The position numbers and the translations under genes were made by a program. From SBAX01 sp964646605 (GTDB taxonomy: Bacteria > Planctomycetota > Phycisphaerae > UBA1845), in assembly GCA_964646605.1 (NCBI GenBank), contig CAZYEX010000096.1, forward strand, positions 1 through 64,000: a stretch of DNA of 64,000 nt. The letters run 5' to 3'. Positions 36,985 through 44,520 of this stretch are shown piece by piece (position 1 is the stretch's first letter; each line of letters starts with the position of its first letter). The notes beneath the pieces were generated by a model. It searched no databases and had not been told where the DNA came from. It saw only the letters and a program-made list of their open reading frames with translations.

Positions 36985-37227
36985 TCAAGCGCGTCGCCCG
37001 CCGGGACCTTCCAGCGAAAAACGGCTGACCTTGTCGTAGGTCGTGGCCAAAAATCCGATGACCGGAAACCCGCCGCGCTCGAAGGGCGAGGGGCCCAGTT
37101 GTTCTAACAACGCGAGCGGCCGATCGGGCGGGGCGACGCCAATCTCCACTTCCTCAAACCCCGATCCGACCTCCCAGAACCCTTGCGAGGCGAGGTCCAT
37201 CGGTCCGTACCCGTGCGTTTCCGACAT
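36985..37227 (-). CDS. Small protein in operon with the SNF2 helicase
   Basis: 80 aa. Its ATG is three bases after the helicase stop, and GGGGGAGG in the helicase 3' end is a strong Shine-Dalgarno. Sequence features are an acidic N terminus (EVGSGFEEVEIGV), a Pro-rich middle and a hydrophobic strand (GGFPVIGFLATTYDKV). No family is recognised. Coupling to the helicase suggests a partner or regulator. Confidence 0.55.
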   Translation of the reverse strand: MSETHGYGPMDLASQGFWEVGSGFEEVEIGVAPPDRPLALLEQLGPSPFERGGFPVIGFLATTYDKVSRFSLEGPGGRRA

Positions 37228-37230
37228 GCC

Positions 37231-40200
37231 TTAATCCTCCCCCACAGCCTCGCGCGACAACGCGAACAGATCACGCAACGCCTCGGTCGACAACTCCGTC
37301 ACCCACTCCTCGCCCGCTCCGATCACGTGATCGGCAAGCTGCCGCTTGTGTTCCAGGAGGGCATGAATCCGCTCCTCCAACGTTCCCACGCAGACGAACT
37401 TATGGACCTGGACGCGCCGCGACTGTCCGATGCGATGGGCGCGGTCCGTCGCCTGATCCTCGACGGCCGGGTTCCACCAGCGATCGAAATGAAACACGTG
37501 GTTCGCCGCCGTCAGGTTGAGCCCGAACCCGCCGGCCTTGAGCGACAACAAGAAGATCGGCGGCTCGCTGTCGCCCTTCTGAAAACGTTCGACCATCCCG
37601 TCGCGCTGGACCCGCGGCGTACCTCCGTGCAGAAACAGCACCTCTCGTCCGAAAGCGCTTTCCACGAGCTTCTTCAACAACTCACCCATCCCGCGATATT
37701 GGGTGAACACCAAGGCGCGGTCGCCCTCCGCCAAAACTTCTTCGAGCATTTCCGTAAGCCGCTCGCACTTGCCGCTGCGGGTGGGAAGTTCCGAACCGTC
37801 GCCCAGGAACAGCGCCGGATGGTTGCACACCTGTTTGAGCTTCACCAGCGTAGCCAGGATCAAACCGCGGCGTTGAATCCCCCCCGCGCGGTCGATCTGC
37901 CCCAGCATCTCATGCACCACGCCCTCATACAACGCCGCCTGTTCCTTGGTCAGGTTGCAGAAGACCTCCATTTCCATCTTCTCGGGAAGATCGACCTCGA
38001 CGCGGGGGTCGCTCTTCAGCCGGCGGAGAACGAAGGGGCGAATCAGATTCCGCAGGCGGGCGGCGCGATCCGTATCGCGGTGCCGCTCGATGGGCACCGC
38101 AAAGCGGCGGCGGAAGTCGGCGGCGCTGCCCAAATACCCTGGATTGAGAAACTCTACGATGGACCACAATTCGCTCAGGCGGTTTTCCACCGGCGTGCCG
38201 GTCAGTGCCAGGCGGTGAACGGCGCGCAGGCCGCGAACCGCCGCCGACTGTTTCGCCGCCGGGTTCTTGATGTTTTGCGCTTCATCCAACGCCACGCGGT
38301 GCCACGACACGGCGGAGAGGTGTTCGAAATCACGATAGGTCAGGGCGTAGGTGCTGATCACCACGTCGTTTTTCGCCACTTCGTCCACGAACTCCTTCCC
38401 CGTCCGCCGGTCGGTCCCATGATGGATCATGACTCGCACCTTGGGGGCGAAGCGTTCCAACTCCCGCCGCCAGTTTCCTACCAGGGACATGGGCACGACG
38501 AGCAACGTCGGACCCAGGATCGCCCCGGACTCGCGCTCGTGCAGCAAGAGAGCGATCAATTGGATCGTCTTGCCCAGCCCCATGTCATCCGCCAGGCACG
38601 CCCCCAATCCCAACCGCGACAAGAAACTCAACCACTCCAAGCCCCGTTGCTGATACGGCCTCAACTCGCCGTGAAAGTCCTTCGGCGGTTTCAGGCGGGC
38701 GATGCGCTCACCGTGATCCTGCGACGAGAGCAGGGTATCAATCCACCCCTGCCCTCGGAGTCCCTCGACCGGCAACCCTGTATCCAGATCGTCCGCGACG
38801 TAGCATTGTCGCAGGGCCTCCATGAGGGTCATCTCGCCGCGACCCTTCTTTTGCACGAAGCGAAGGGCGCCTTGCACCTCGGACGCCTGCACCTCCGTCC
38901 ACCGTCCGCGCAAACGGACCAACGGCTCCTTGGCCGCCGCCAGTTGGGTAATCTCGTCAAGGGACAGATCGTCGCCGCCCACCGCGACCCGCCAGTCATA
39001 GTCCACCAAGGCATCCAAGCGCATGACCCCGAAACCCTCGTTGGGGTCCACGCCGCGCGGGCGAACGTCCAGTCGCATGCGCAACCGCGGACGCTCCTCG
39101 GCCCACCAAACGGGAAGCCATACCACGAAGTCCTCGGACTCCAGCAGCGGAGCCGCGTCGCGGAGGAACGAGTACGCCTCCGACAAGTTCAAGGACAACT
39201 CCAGCGGCCCGTCCGGCGCCGCGCACGCCGCGAGCGGCGGGAAGCAACGCGCCGCCCGCCCCACGTCGCTACGAAGTTGCTCGAGCCCGCCGTCGAACGG
39301 GCGTCGCAGCAGGAGCGGCGAGGTACCCGACGCCGCCGTCAGTTGGGAGGCCGCGACCACGAAACGAGGATCGTTCAAATCCTGAAGGTGCAGGCTCAAA
39401 CGCCACATCGCGGACTCCCCCGCCAAGCGGCCTTCGACGGGAGCGTCCAGTCGCAAACACGTGCGGCAGGTCCTCGCCGGCTTGGGCGGTCCGATGGGGG
39501 CCAGCCATTCGCGCACCGTCTGATAGATGACCGCGCGTTCCGATGCCGTTCCGCCCAGCCGCGAGTCCGCACCCACCAACGATCGCAACCAACGCACCGA
39601 TGCGGGTTGCGCCGCGTCGGCCCGTTCGTGCAAGGCGTGGGCCAACTCGTCCCCGTCCAGGCATCGACGCACCAGTGCGTCCACCGAGCGCCACAGAAAA
39701 CTCTCGATCAGGCCCGTCGCATCCGCCCCGCGCTCGTCCTCTCCCAGCGCCCGGCAAACCGGCGGCATGGCCGCGATCAGCGCCTTCACCCGCGCCGAAC
39801 TCGGCTCGTCATCGACGACCGCTCGCCAATACCCGCGATACTCGTCGCCGCCGACGTGCTGAAGGGCGGGAAGGAAACGCTGCCTGGCCAGCAACTCGCG
39901 AACCAACTCCGCGACCTTCGCCCAATATCGAAAGGAGTCGCCGCGCGCCACGCCATCCTCACGCGGCGGATTCGACGGAGTCGTCAGCAGGTCGATCGCG
40001 TCAGCAGCATCGAAGGCCAAGGTCGATACTTGAACGGGATCAGGCGCGGAAGGCGTGGCGAGCGCATCGCCGCTTGTTTTCGGCAACCGCAGTGTCAGCG
40101 TCGCGTCCTCCGCCGCGCTCGCCAACAAGGTATCCCAGAGGTTGCCCAACGTCCCGCGAACATCGACCGCCGCAGCGCATTCCCACGCCCCGCCGTCGTC

Positions 40201-40257
40201 GAAGCGCATTCCGCAGACGTGCAGCCGCTCGCCGTCCCAGATCGCCTGCAAGACCAT
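37231..40257 (-). CDS. SNF2-family DEAD/DEAH helicase
   Basis: 1008 aa from ATG 40257. The N-terminal half (about 1-520) is the SNF2-associated region seen in bacterial HepA-like and DUF3670 helicases. The helicase core has motif I DDMGLGKTIQLIALLL (about 553), Ia PMSLVGNWRRELERF, motif II LDEAQNIKN (DEAQ variant, about 657), motif III ALTGTPVENRLSELW, and the C-terminal domain with FTQYRGMGELLK, LSLKAGGFGLNLT and motif VI QATDRAHRIGQSR. It is an ATP-dependent DNA translocase, probably remodelling protein-DNA complexes or RNA polymerase. The 3' end is coupled to an 80-aa gene. Confidence 0.9.
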   Translation of the reverse strand: MVLQAIWDGERLHVCGMRFDDGGAWECAAAVDVRGTLGNLWDTLLASAAEDATLTLRLPKTSGDALATPSAPDPVQVSTLAFDAADAIDLLTTPSNPPREDGVARGDSFRYWAKVAELVRELLARQRFLPALQHVGGDEYRGYWRAVVDDEPSSARVKALIAAMPPVCRALGEDERGADATGLIESFLWRSVDALVRRCLDGDELAHALHERADAAQPASVRWLRSLVGADSRLGGTASERAVIYQTVREWLAPIGPPKPARTCRTCLRLDAPVEGRLAGESAMWRLSLHLQDLNDPRFVVAASQLTAASGTSPLLLRRPFDGGLEQLRSDVGRAARCFPPLAACAAPDGPLELSLNLSEAYSFLRDAAPLLESEDFVVWLPVWWAEERPRLRMRLDVRPRGVDPNEGFGVMRLDALVDYDWRVAVGGDDLSLDEITQLAAAKEPLVRLRGRWTEVQASEVQGALRFVQKKGRGEMTLMEALRQCYVADDLDTGLPVEGLRGQGWIDTLLSSQDHGERIARLKPPKDFHGELRPYQQRGLEWLSFLSRLGLGACLADDMGLGKTIQLIALLLHERESGAILGPTLLVVPMSLVGNWRRELERFAPKVRVMIHHGTDRRTGKEFVDEVAKNDVVISTYALTYRDFEHLSAVSWHRVALDEAQNIKNPAAKQSAAVRGLRAVHRLALTGTPVENRLSELWSIVEFLNPGYLGSAADFRRRFAVPIERHRDTDRAARLRNLIRPFVLRRLKSDPRVEVDLPEKMEMEVFCNLTKEQAALYEGVVHEMLGQIDRAGGIQRRGLILATLVKLKQVCNHPALFLGDGSELPTRSGKCERLTEMLEEVLAEGDRALVFTQYRGMGELLKKLVESAFGREVLFLHGGTPRVQRDGMVERFQKGDSEPPIFLLSLKAGGFGLNLTAANHVFHFDRWWNPAVEDQATDRAHRIGQSRRVQVHKFVCVGTLEERIHALLEHKRQLADHVIGAGEEWVTELSTEALRDLFALSREAVGED

Positions 40258-40382
40258 CAACTCACCCGCCTCGCCGACCGCCCCACGCCGCCCAAAAAAG
40301 TCGAACCGCCCATTGTATCGCCGCCGCCGTCCCCGGCCAGCGGTGGATCAAAACGCCATGCGGCGTGGGTGCCCGACAGATT

Positions 40383-40555
40383 AGGCGACAAGGTTGAGCG
40401 CCTCGAAGAGGCGCAGGATTGTAGCCACGCGTGGAGTCCGCCGAAGACGGACGGAACCCGTGGATATCCGTGACGAAGTTGTATCCGCCCCGGCAGGGGC
40501 GGAGGAAACTCGGGATCGTAGCACGCCTCCGCCCCGTCGGGCAACGCCGTGAACT
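40383..40555 (-). repeat. Dispersed element, left inverted copy
   Basis: Reads on the minus strand as VHGVARRGG, then DIHGFRPSSADSTRGYNPAPL. The right copy on the plus strand gives VHGVARRGG then DLHGFRPDVRRDSTRGHIPR. The last 28 bases, ending in GTTCAGTTCACGGCG on the minus strand, match the right copy closely. Confidence 0.65.
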
Positions 40556-40699
40556 GAAGGAGTTCCGAGTATCACCAAACTCAGCAAAAACTCGGTGTTT
40601 TCGTACCAAACGCAAAGGTTCGTTTGCCGTAAGTGGTTTCGACCAAGGAAACCTCAAATTTCCGAGGAATTCGCAGAATTCGTTGTCGGAAAACTACGT

Positions 40700-40835
40700 T
40701 CAGTTCACGGCGTTGCCCGTCGGGGCGGGTCGGATCGAACCCACGATCTCCACGGGTTCCGTCCCGACGTGCGTCGGGACTCCACCCGTGGCCACATTCC
40801 TCGACCCCCTGTGGGGGTCGAAGAATCGTCCACCG
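40700..40835 (+). repeat. Dispersed element, right inverted copy
   Basis: Inverted relative to 40383-40555; the two copies flank about 145 bases of AT-richer unique DNA (40556-40699). Homology is seen at the DNA level at the inner ends and at the conceptual-translation level farther out, so the copies are old or of different subfamilies. Confidence 0.65.
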
Positions 40836-41787
40836 GAACTGTCACGGACCCAACCGCCCCGTTTTCAAGAATCCGGTTGCCCGATCGTTTGCGGCAGACG
40901 TAGAATCCTTCTATGAGACCCCGATCGGCTGCGATTTCAATCCGAAAAATCCAACTTTCCTTCCGCCGATTCCGCAGGTCCGGTGTTGTTCTCCATGTGG
41001 AGGTCGCTTGCGGCGGGAAGACCGATTCTTGCAGGAATTCCGGTAGCGCTCCGGAATCCCGCCTGAAAGGCGGAAAGACAGTAGGCGGGGGCAAGCGAAG
41101 CGCCGCCCCCGTATACGATGCAAGAGAGTTTCGACCCTGAAAGGGTCGCATGGAGCCAAGGATACGACCCTTTCAGGGTCGGGACCTCCAGGCGCCGACG
41201 ACCGTGGGCGTTGCCCACGGCTACGATCGGTCAGCCCTTCAGGCTGAAAGGACGATGCGAGCACCCTGGAAATCCCGGATGAACCGGAAAGCCTGCGTCA
41301 ACGACGAAGGAGAGGACTATGTTTGTTCCCTGTAGGCAGGTCCTGAACTCCATAGCGTTGATCGCCATGGGCGGTCCCGAGAGGCGACGCGCGGAGGGGC
41401 TTACGAATCCGGCAACTCGAGGAAGCGCGAGTCAGACCGCGGGGACAAGCCATGGCGCTTGTGTTTTCATGTGCGCCTGCGCGACACTGTCGTCGGTGGG
41501 AATCGCGCACGCGGAGCGACCTCAGCAGGCAGCTTCAGCGGCCTTGCGCCGCCGCAGGCGGCGTTCAGGCCAAGCCTTCCAGGCTTGGTCCGCGTCCCGA
41601 ACGAACAACCTCCCATCAGCCCAGCCCGTTTCAACGGGCTTCCACGGGGCCAACTCGAGTCTGTCCGATGAGCCTCACAAACGCGAACCCCGACCGCCTG
41701 TCTTTCGATGTGCGCCCACACGGAATAGGGCACAACGACGACGCCTACGCGTTTTCGAAAAAAATCTGATCCGTCGATTTTTTTCAC

Positions 41788-41816
41788 TTGACACCCGTGT
41801 AATACATGCGCATAAT
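41788..41816 (+). promoter_or_regulatory. Strong sigma-70-type promoter
   Basis: TTGACA (41788-41793), a 17-bp spacer, and CATAAT (41811-41816). An AT-rich island in GC-rich DNA supports it. Transcription would start near 41823, about 360 bases before the next gene. Confidence 0.6.
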
Positions 41817-41822
41817 ATAATC

Positions 41823-41950
41823 GACGAACCGGGGGTGAACTCACTCGCTTGGAGGGAGTCCGACGTCTCGTGTTTGTGGAGGCAACAAAGGGTTGCAACC
41901 ACGGAAGGCGCTAGTCTCCGCACCGTCGTGAGGACACTGCGGCTTTTTTT
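41823..41950 (+). ncRNA. Candidate small RNA between promoter and terminator
   Basis: About 128 bases from the predicted start of the 41788 promoter to a CCGCA/TGCGG stem (41918-41922 with 41938-41942) followed by seven Ts (41944-41950). It contains the palindrome GGTTGCAACC (41891-41900). There is no ATG-led ORF. The stem is short, so the call is tentative. Confidence 0.25.
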
Positions 41951-42112
41951 CACGAAGTATCCCGGAATAGTTGTGCGCGCTGCGGATGCGGCGCGATGTG
42001 GTTTGGTTTAGAGAAAAAACCAGTTCTTTCTCGTTGTGGCGGTTTGACATGCGCAGTCTGTATAGACGGCATTCGCGACGGTACCGACCGAGCAAGAACG
42101 CATCTTTGGAGC

Positions 42113-42128
42113 CACGACCATGGTCGTG
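42113..42128. promoter_or_regulatory. Perfect 16-bp palindrome upstream of the membrane/RHH pair
   Basis: CACGACCATGGTCGTG, 52 bases before the membrane protein start. A GGCTCC/GGAGCC hairpin lies about 30 bases downstream, near 42153. A dimeric regulator such as the downstream RHH protein could bind it, an inference from geometry only. Confidence 0.35.
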
Positions 42129-42180
42129 ACACGAAGGCTGCGTTCATGCGGTTGGCTCCATTTCTTGGAGCCGATTCAGC

Positions 42181-42588
42181 ATGGACGAAGCCGAACGAAC
42201 CAATGAACTGATCGAGAGACCCAAGGCCGATCCTGCGCGCCCAAGCTACGAACTCTTCGCCGGAGTTCAAGAGCGCGATCGCGGTTGGGTCGGGCAAGTG
42301 CTCGACTTCTTCCGCAACAGACGCACGACAGAAGTGGTCGTCGTCGCGGTACTCGTGGCGCTCTGTTATGTCGCGACCCAAGTACTGAGCGTATCCGAGA
42401 AGCTCGGCGCTTGGTGCGTGGCGGCCTTGGTCACTTTGGCGATCCTCGCGATCGCCGGTCTGGGCGCGCTCGCCTTGATGAGTCATGCCAAGGATACCCA
42501 AGAAAACCCCGAGCACACGGCTGAACCTCGAAATGAGCGAGCCCGTGCGCCGCGTGCTCGAGCAACTCCGAGATCAGACTCAAGCTGA
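42181..42588 (+). CDS. Small two-helix membrane protein
   Basis: 135 aa. The N-terminal 55 residues are charged (MDEAERTNELIERP), followed by two hydrophobic helices (VVVVAVLVALCYVATQVL, WCVAALVTLAILAIAGLGALALM) and a basic tail rich in Arg and Pro. No family is recognised. The last 104 bases are read in another frame by the RHH gene, so the two are probably expressed together. Confidence 0.6.
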   Translation: MDEAERTNELIERPKADPARPSYELFAGVQERDRGWVGQVLDFFRNRRTTEVVVVAVLVALCYVATQVLSVSEKLGAWCVAALVTLAILAIAGLGALALMSHAKDTQENPEHTAEPRNERARAPRARATPRSDSS

Positions 42589-42712
42589 TACTCTCGCCGA
42601 GGTGGTTCGTCGGTCACTCGCCGTGTATGATTTTCTTTGGCGCGCGAAGACGAACGGGCGCAAGCTAATCGTTAGCGGTCCAGACGGCGAACAAGAGCTT
42701 GTGCTTCTCTAA
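42485..42712 (+). CDS. Ribbon-helix-helix-type DNA-binding protein
   Basis: 75 aa from ATG 42485, starting inside the membrane-protein gene in another frame. TRLNLEMSEPVRRVLEQLRDQTQADTLAEVVRRSLAVYDFLW has the strand-helix-helix plan of CopG/MetJ-like regulators. A C-terminal strand pair (KLIVSGPDGEQELVLL) follows. ATG 42533 would remove the strand and is less likely. It may be an antitoxin or autorepressor; no toxin partner is seen. Confidence 0.6.
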   Translation: MPRIPKKTPSTRLNLEMSEPVRRVLEQLRDQTQADTLAEVVRRSLAVYDFLWRAKTNGRKLIVSGPDGEQELVLL

Positions 42713-42986
42713 CTGTCTACATGCGTTCCAGGTAACCGTTCAAAGCAGCTCACCACCTTGCCCTCGCTTGTCAAGCCAATCGGTCGGGTTGTTGCTGGGG
42801 TGGCGGTGATTTTCGTCATTGAGCTTACGACGACTGTGATACGTTCGGCGGGCGAGCGACGCGGAACGCGGGCGGATTCTGCGCTGCGCCGCGCAGGCCG
42901 ACGTGACCACGGACCGGGGCAAGGCGCCCGCGCGGGAGGGGAAGGCGTTGCCACGGGGCAAGTAGCGGACTATCCTGTCAATCCGC

Positions 42987-44222
42987 ATGGACACGCTGCT
43001 GGATCGTTTTCTACGCTACGTGAAGGTCGAAACGACGGCCGTCGAGCAGACCGACAAGTATCCTAGTTCGCCGGGTCAGCTTGAACTCGGGCGTATGTTG
43101 GCCGATGAACTGCGCCGCATCGGACTGCCCGACGCCGCTCAGGACGAGCACGGCATCGTCATGGCCACCATCCCCGCGACGGTGCAAGGCGCACCGACCA
43201 TCGCGTGGTTCGCCCACGTGGACACCTCGCCGGAATTCACGGCCAAGAACGTCAAACCCGTTGTGCATCGAAACTGGGACGGGAAGGACATCGTGCTGCC
43301 CGGCGACTCCTCGCGGGTGATTCGCGTGGCCGAGACGCAGAGCCTGGCGGCGTTGGCGGGCAAGACGCTCATCACCTCCGACGGAACGACCCTGCTCGGG
43401 GCCGACGACAAGGCGGGCGTGGCGGTCGTCATGACGGCGGCCGAGGAGCTGGTGCGAAATCGCGGGCTCAGGCACGGCCCCATCCGCGTCGTTTTCACCT
43501 GCGACGAGGAGGTCGGACGCGGAGTGGACAAGGTCGATCTCAAGAAGGTCGCGGCCGTCTGCGGTTACACGCTGGACGGCGAATCCATCGGCGAACTCGA
43601 CGCCGAGACGTTCTCCGCAGACCTCGCGGTGGTGACCATCACCGGCCGCAACATCCATCCGGGGCTCGCCACCGGGAAAATGATCAATGCCATCCGTCTG
43701 GCAGGCGCGTTTCTCTCCCGAATGCCCGCGCGACGACTGGCCCCGGAGACCACCGCCGATCGCGACGGTTTCCTACACCCCTACGTCATCGAGGGCGGCG
43801 TACACGAAACGAAAACCCGAATCCTGCTGCGCAGTTTCGTCACCGCCGAACTCGCCGAGCAGGCACAGGTCTTGCGCAACATCGCCGCGGCCGTCGCCCT
43901 CGAATACCCCGGGGCCAAGATCGACGTGGAGGTCAAAAAACAATATCGCAACATGAAGGAAGTATTGGACAACGACCCGCGCTCCGTGGAACTCGCGGCG
44001 TCGGCTATTCGCCGCGTGGGCCTGGAGCCGAAGTTCCAGTCCATCCGCGGGGGAACCGACGGCTCGCGTCTCAGCGAAATGGGTCTTCCTACTCCCAACT
44101 TGGCCGTGGGCATGCACAACTTCCATTCCCCGCTCGAATTCGCCTGTCTGGAGGAAATGGAAACGTCGGTGAAGGTCCTGATTGAACTGGCGCAGTTGTG
44201 GGGCGCGGAAAAGGCTGCGTAG
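42987..44222 (+). CDS. pepT: Peptidase T (tripeptide aminopeptidase)
   Basis: 411 aa, family length. It releases N-terminal residues from tripeptides in the cytoplasm with two zinc ions. Metal and catalytic motifs of M20B are in place: FAHVDTSPEF (His, catalytic Asp), LLGADDKAGVAVVM (bridging Asp), FTCDEEVGRG (catalytic Glu, metal Glu), a later TLDGESIGELDAETF and MHNFHSPLEFACLEEM with the last His ligand. The NIHPGLATGKMINA segment marks the dimerisation domain. The ATG is fixed by the short N-terminal helix MDTLLDRFLRYVKVET. Confidence 0.94.
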   Translation: MDTLLDRFLRYVKVETTAVEQTDKYPSSPGQLELGRMLADELRRIGLPDAAQDEHGIVMATIPATVQGAPTIAWFAHVDTSPEFTAKNVKPVVHRNWDGKDIVLPGDSSRVIRVAETQSLAALAGKTLITSDGTTLLGADDKAGVAVVMTAAEELVRNRGLRHGPIRVVFTCDEEVGRGVDKVDLKKVAAVCGYTLDGESIGELDAETFSADLAVVTITGRNIHPGLATGKMINAIRLAGAFLSRMPARRLAPETTADRDGFLHPYVIEGGVHETKTRILLRSFVTAELAEQAQVLRNIAAAVALEYPGAKIDVEVKKQYRNMKEVLDNDPRSVELAASAIRRVGLEPKFQSIRGGTDGSRLSEMGLPTPNLAVGMHNFHSPLEFACLEEMETSVKVLIELAQLWGAEKAA

Positions 44223-44320
44223 CTGCGTCCCGTCGCGGCCAAGGCGATGGACTTGCAGCTATGCTGCAATCATCCCTTGGAAAACAGGGTTCCCCGGACC
44301 TTTTTCTTTCGGATTTTCCC

Positions 44321-44350
44321 TTGCAGCGTTGGAGGCGAGGCTGGTACTAT
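44321..44350 (+). promoter_or_regulatory. Possible promoter of the cysteine-repeat gene
   Basis: TTGCAG (44321-44326), 18-bp spacer, TACTAT (44345-44350), 171 bases before the ATG at 44521. Only a moderate match to consensus. Confidence 0.3.
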
Positions 44351-44520
44351 TGCGGGATATGGGACGCACCGACTCGCATCTCGGCGCGTTCCGCGGGGCG
44401 GGGTGCGCGAACGGAGATCGCTTTTTTGTCCGCGCTTCGCGGGTGTTGGCGTCGGGGGAAACGACGCATGAGCAGTGGGGGTCGCAACGAACTTTGCACA
44501 CGTTGAGGAGGAGTTGGCAC

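Larger units (their letters stand above)
40258..41318. repeat. 1-kb mosaic of dispersed repeats and palindromes
   Basis: No gene is supportable across 1061 bases. The region includes two diverged inverted copies of one element (40383-40555 and 40700-40835). It also holds hairpins such as GACCCT/AGGGTC (41133-41147, with its inverse copy at 41166-41180), CCGTGGGC/GCCCACGG (41202-41220) and CAGCC/GGCTG (41232-41246). Frames that look open are by-products of this repeat structure. Confidence 0.7.
41319..42011 (+). other. Doubtful ORF crossed by palindromes
   Basis: An ATG at 41319 has a strong AAGGAGAGG site, but the 230-codon frame is Arg/Ala/Ser-rich and runs through three hairpins: CGCCGCC/GGCGGCG (41547-41563), CCAAGCCT/AGGCTTGG (41570-41588) and AGCCCGTT/AACGGGCT (41623-41640). 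It also runs over the promoter at 41788. A short gene truncated by repeat DNA is possible; a 230-aa protein is not convincing. Confidence 0.3.

Noticed and set aside
37183..40473. A 1096-codon plus-strand frame opposite the SNF2 helicase
   Set aside because: Long only because of GC bias. The helicase motifs on the minus strand decide.
40258..41318. Insertion sequence with transposase
   Set aside because: Inverted copies are present but no transposase-like frame exists on either strand.
42013..42030. GAGAAA/TTTCTC stem as a terminator
   Set aside because: Only six base pairs with no T-tract on either side.
44182..44520. Upstream extension of the cysteine-repeat protein
   Set aside because: Lacks coding character and would mask the signal peptide at 44521, which has its own strong Shine-Dalgarno.
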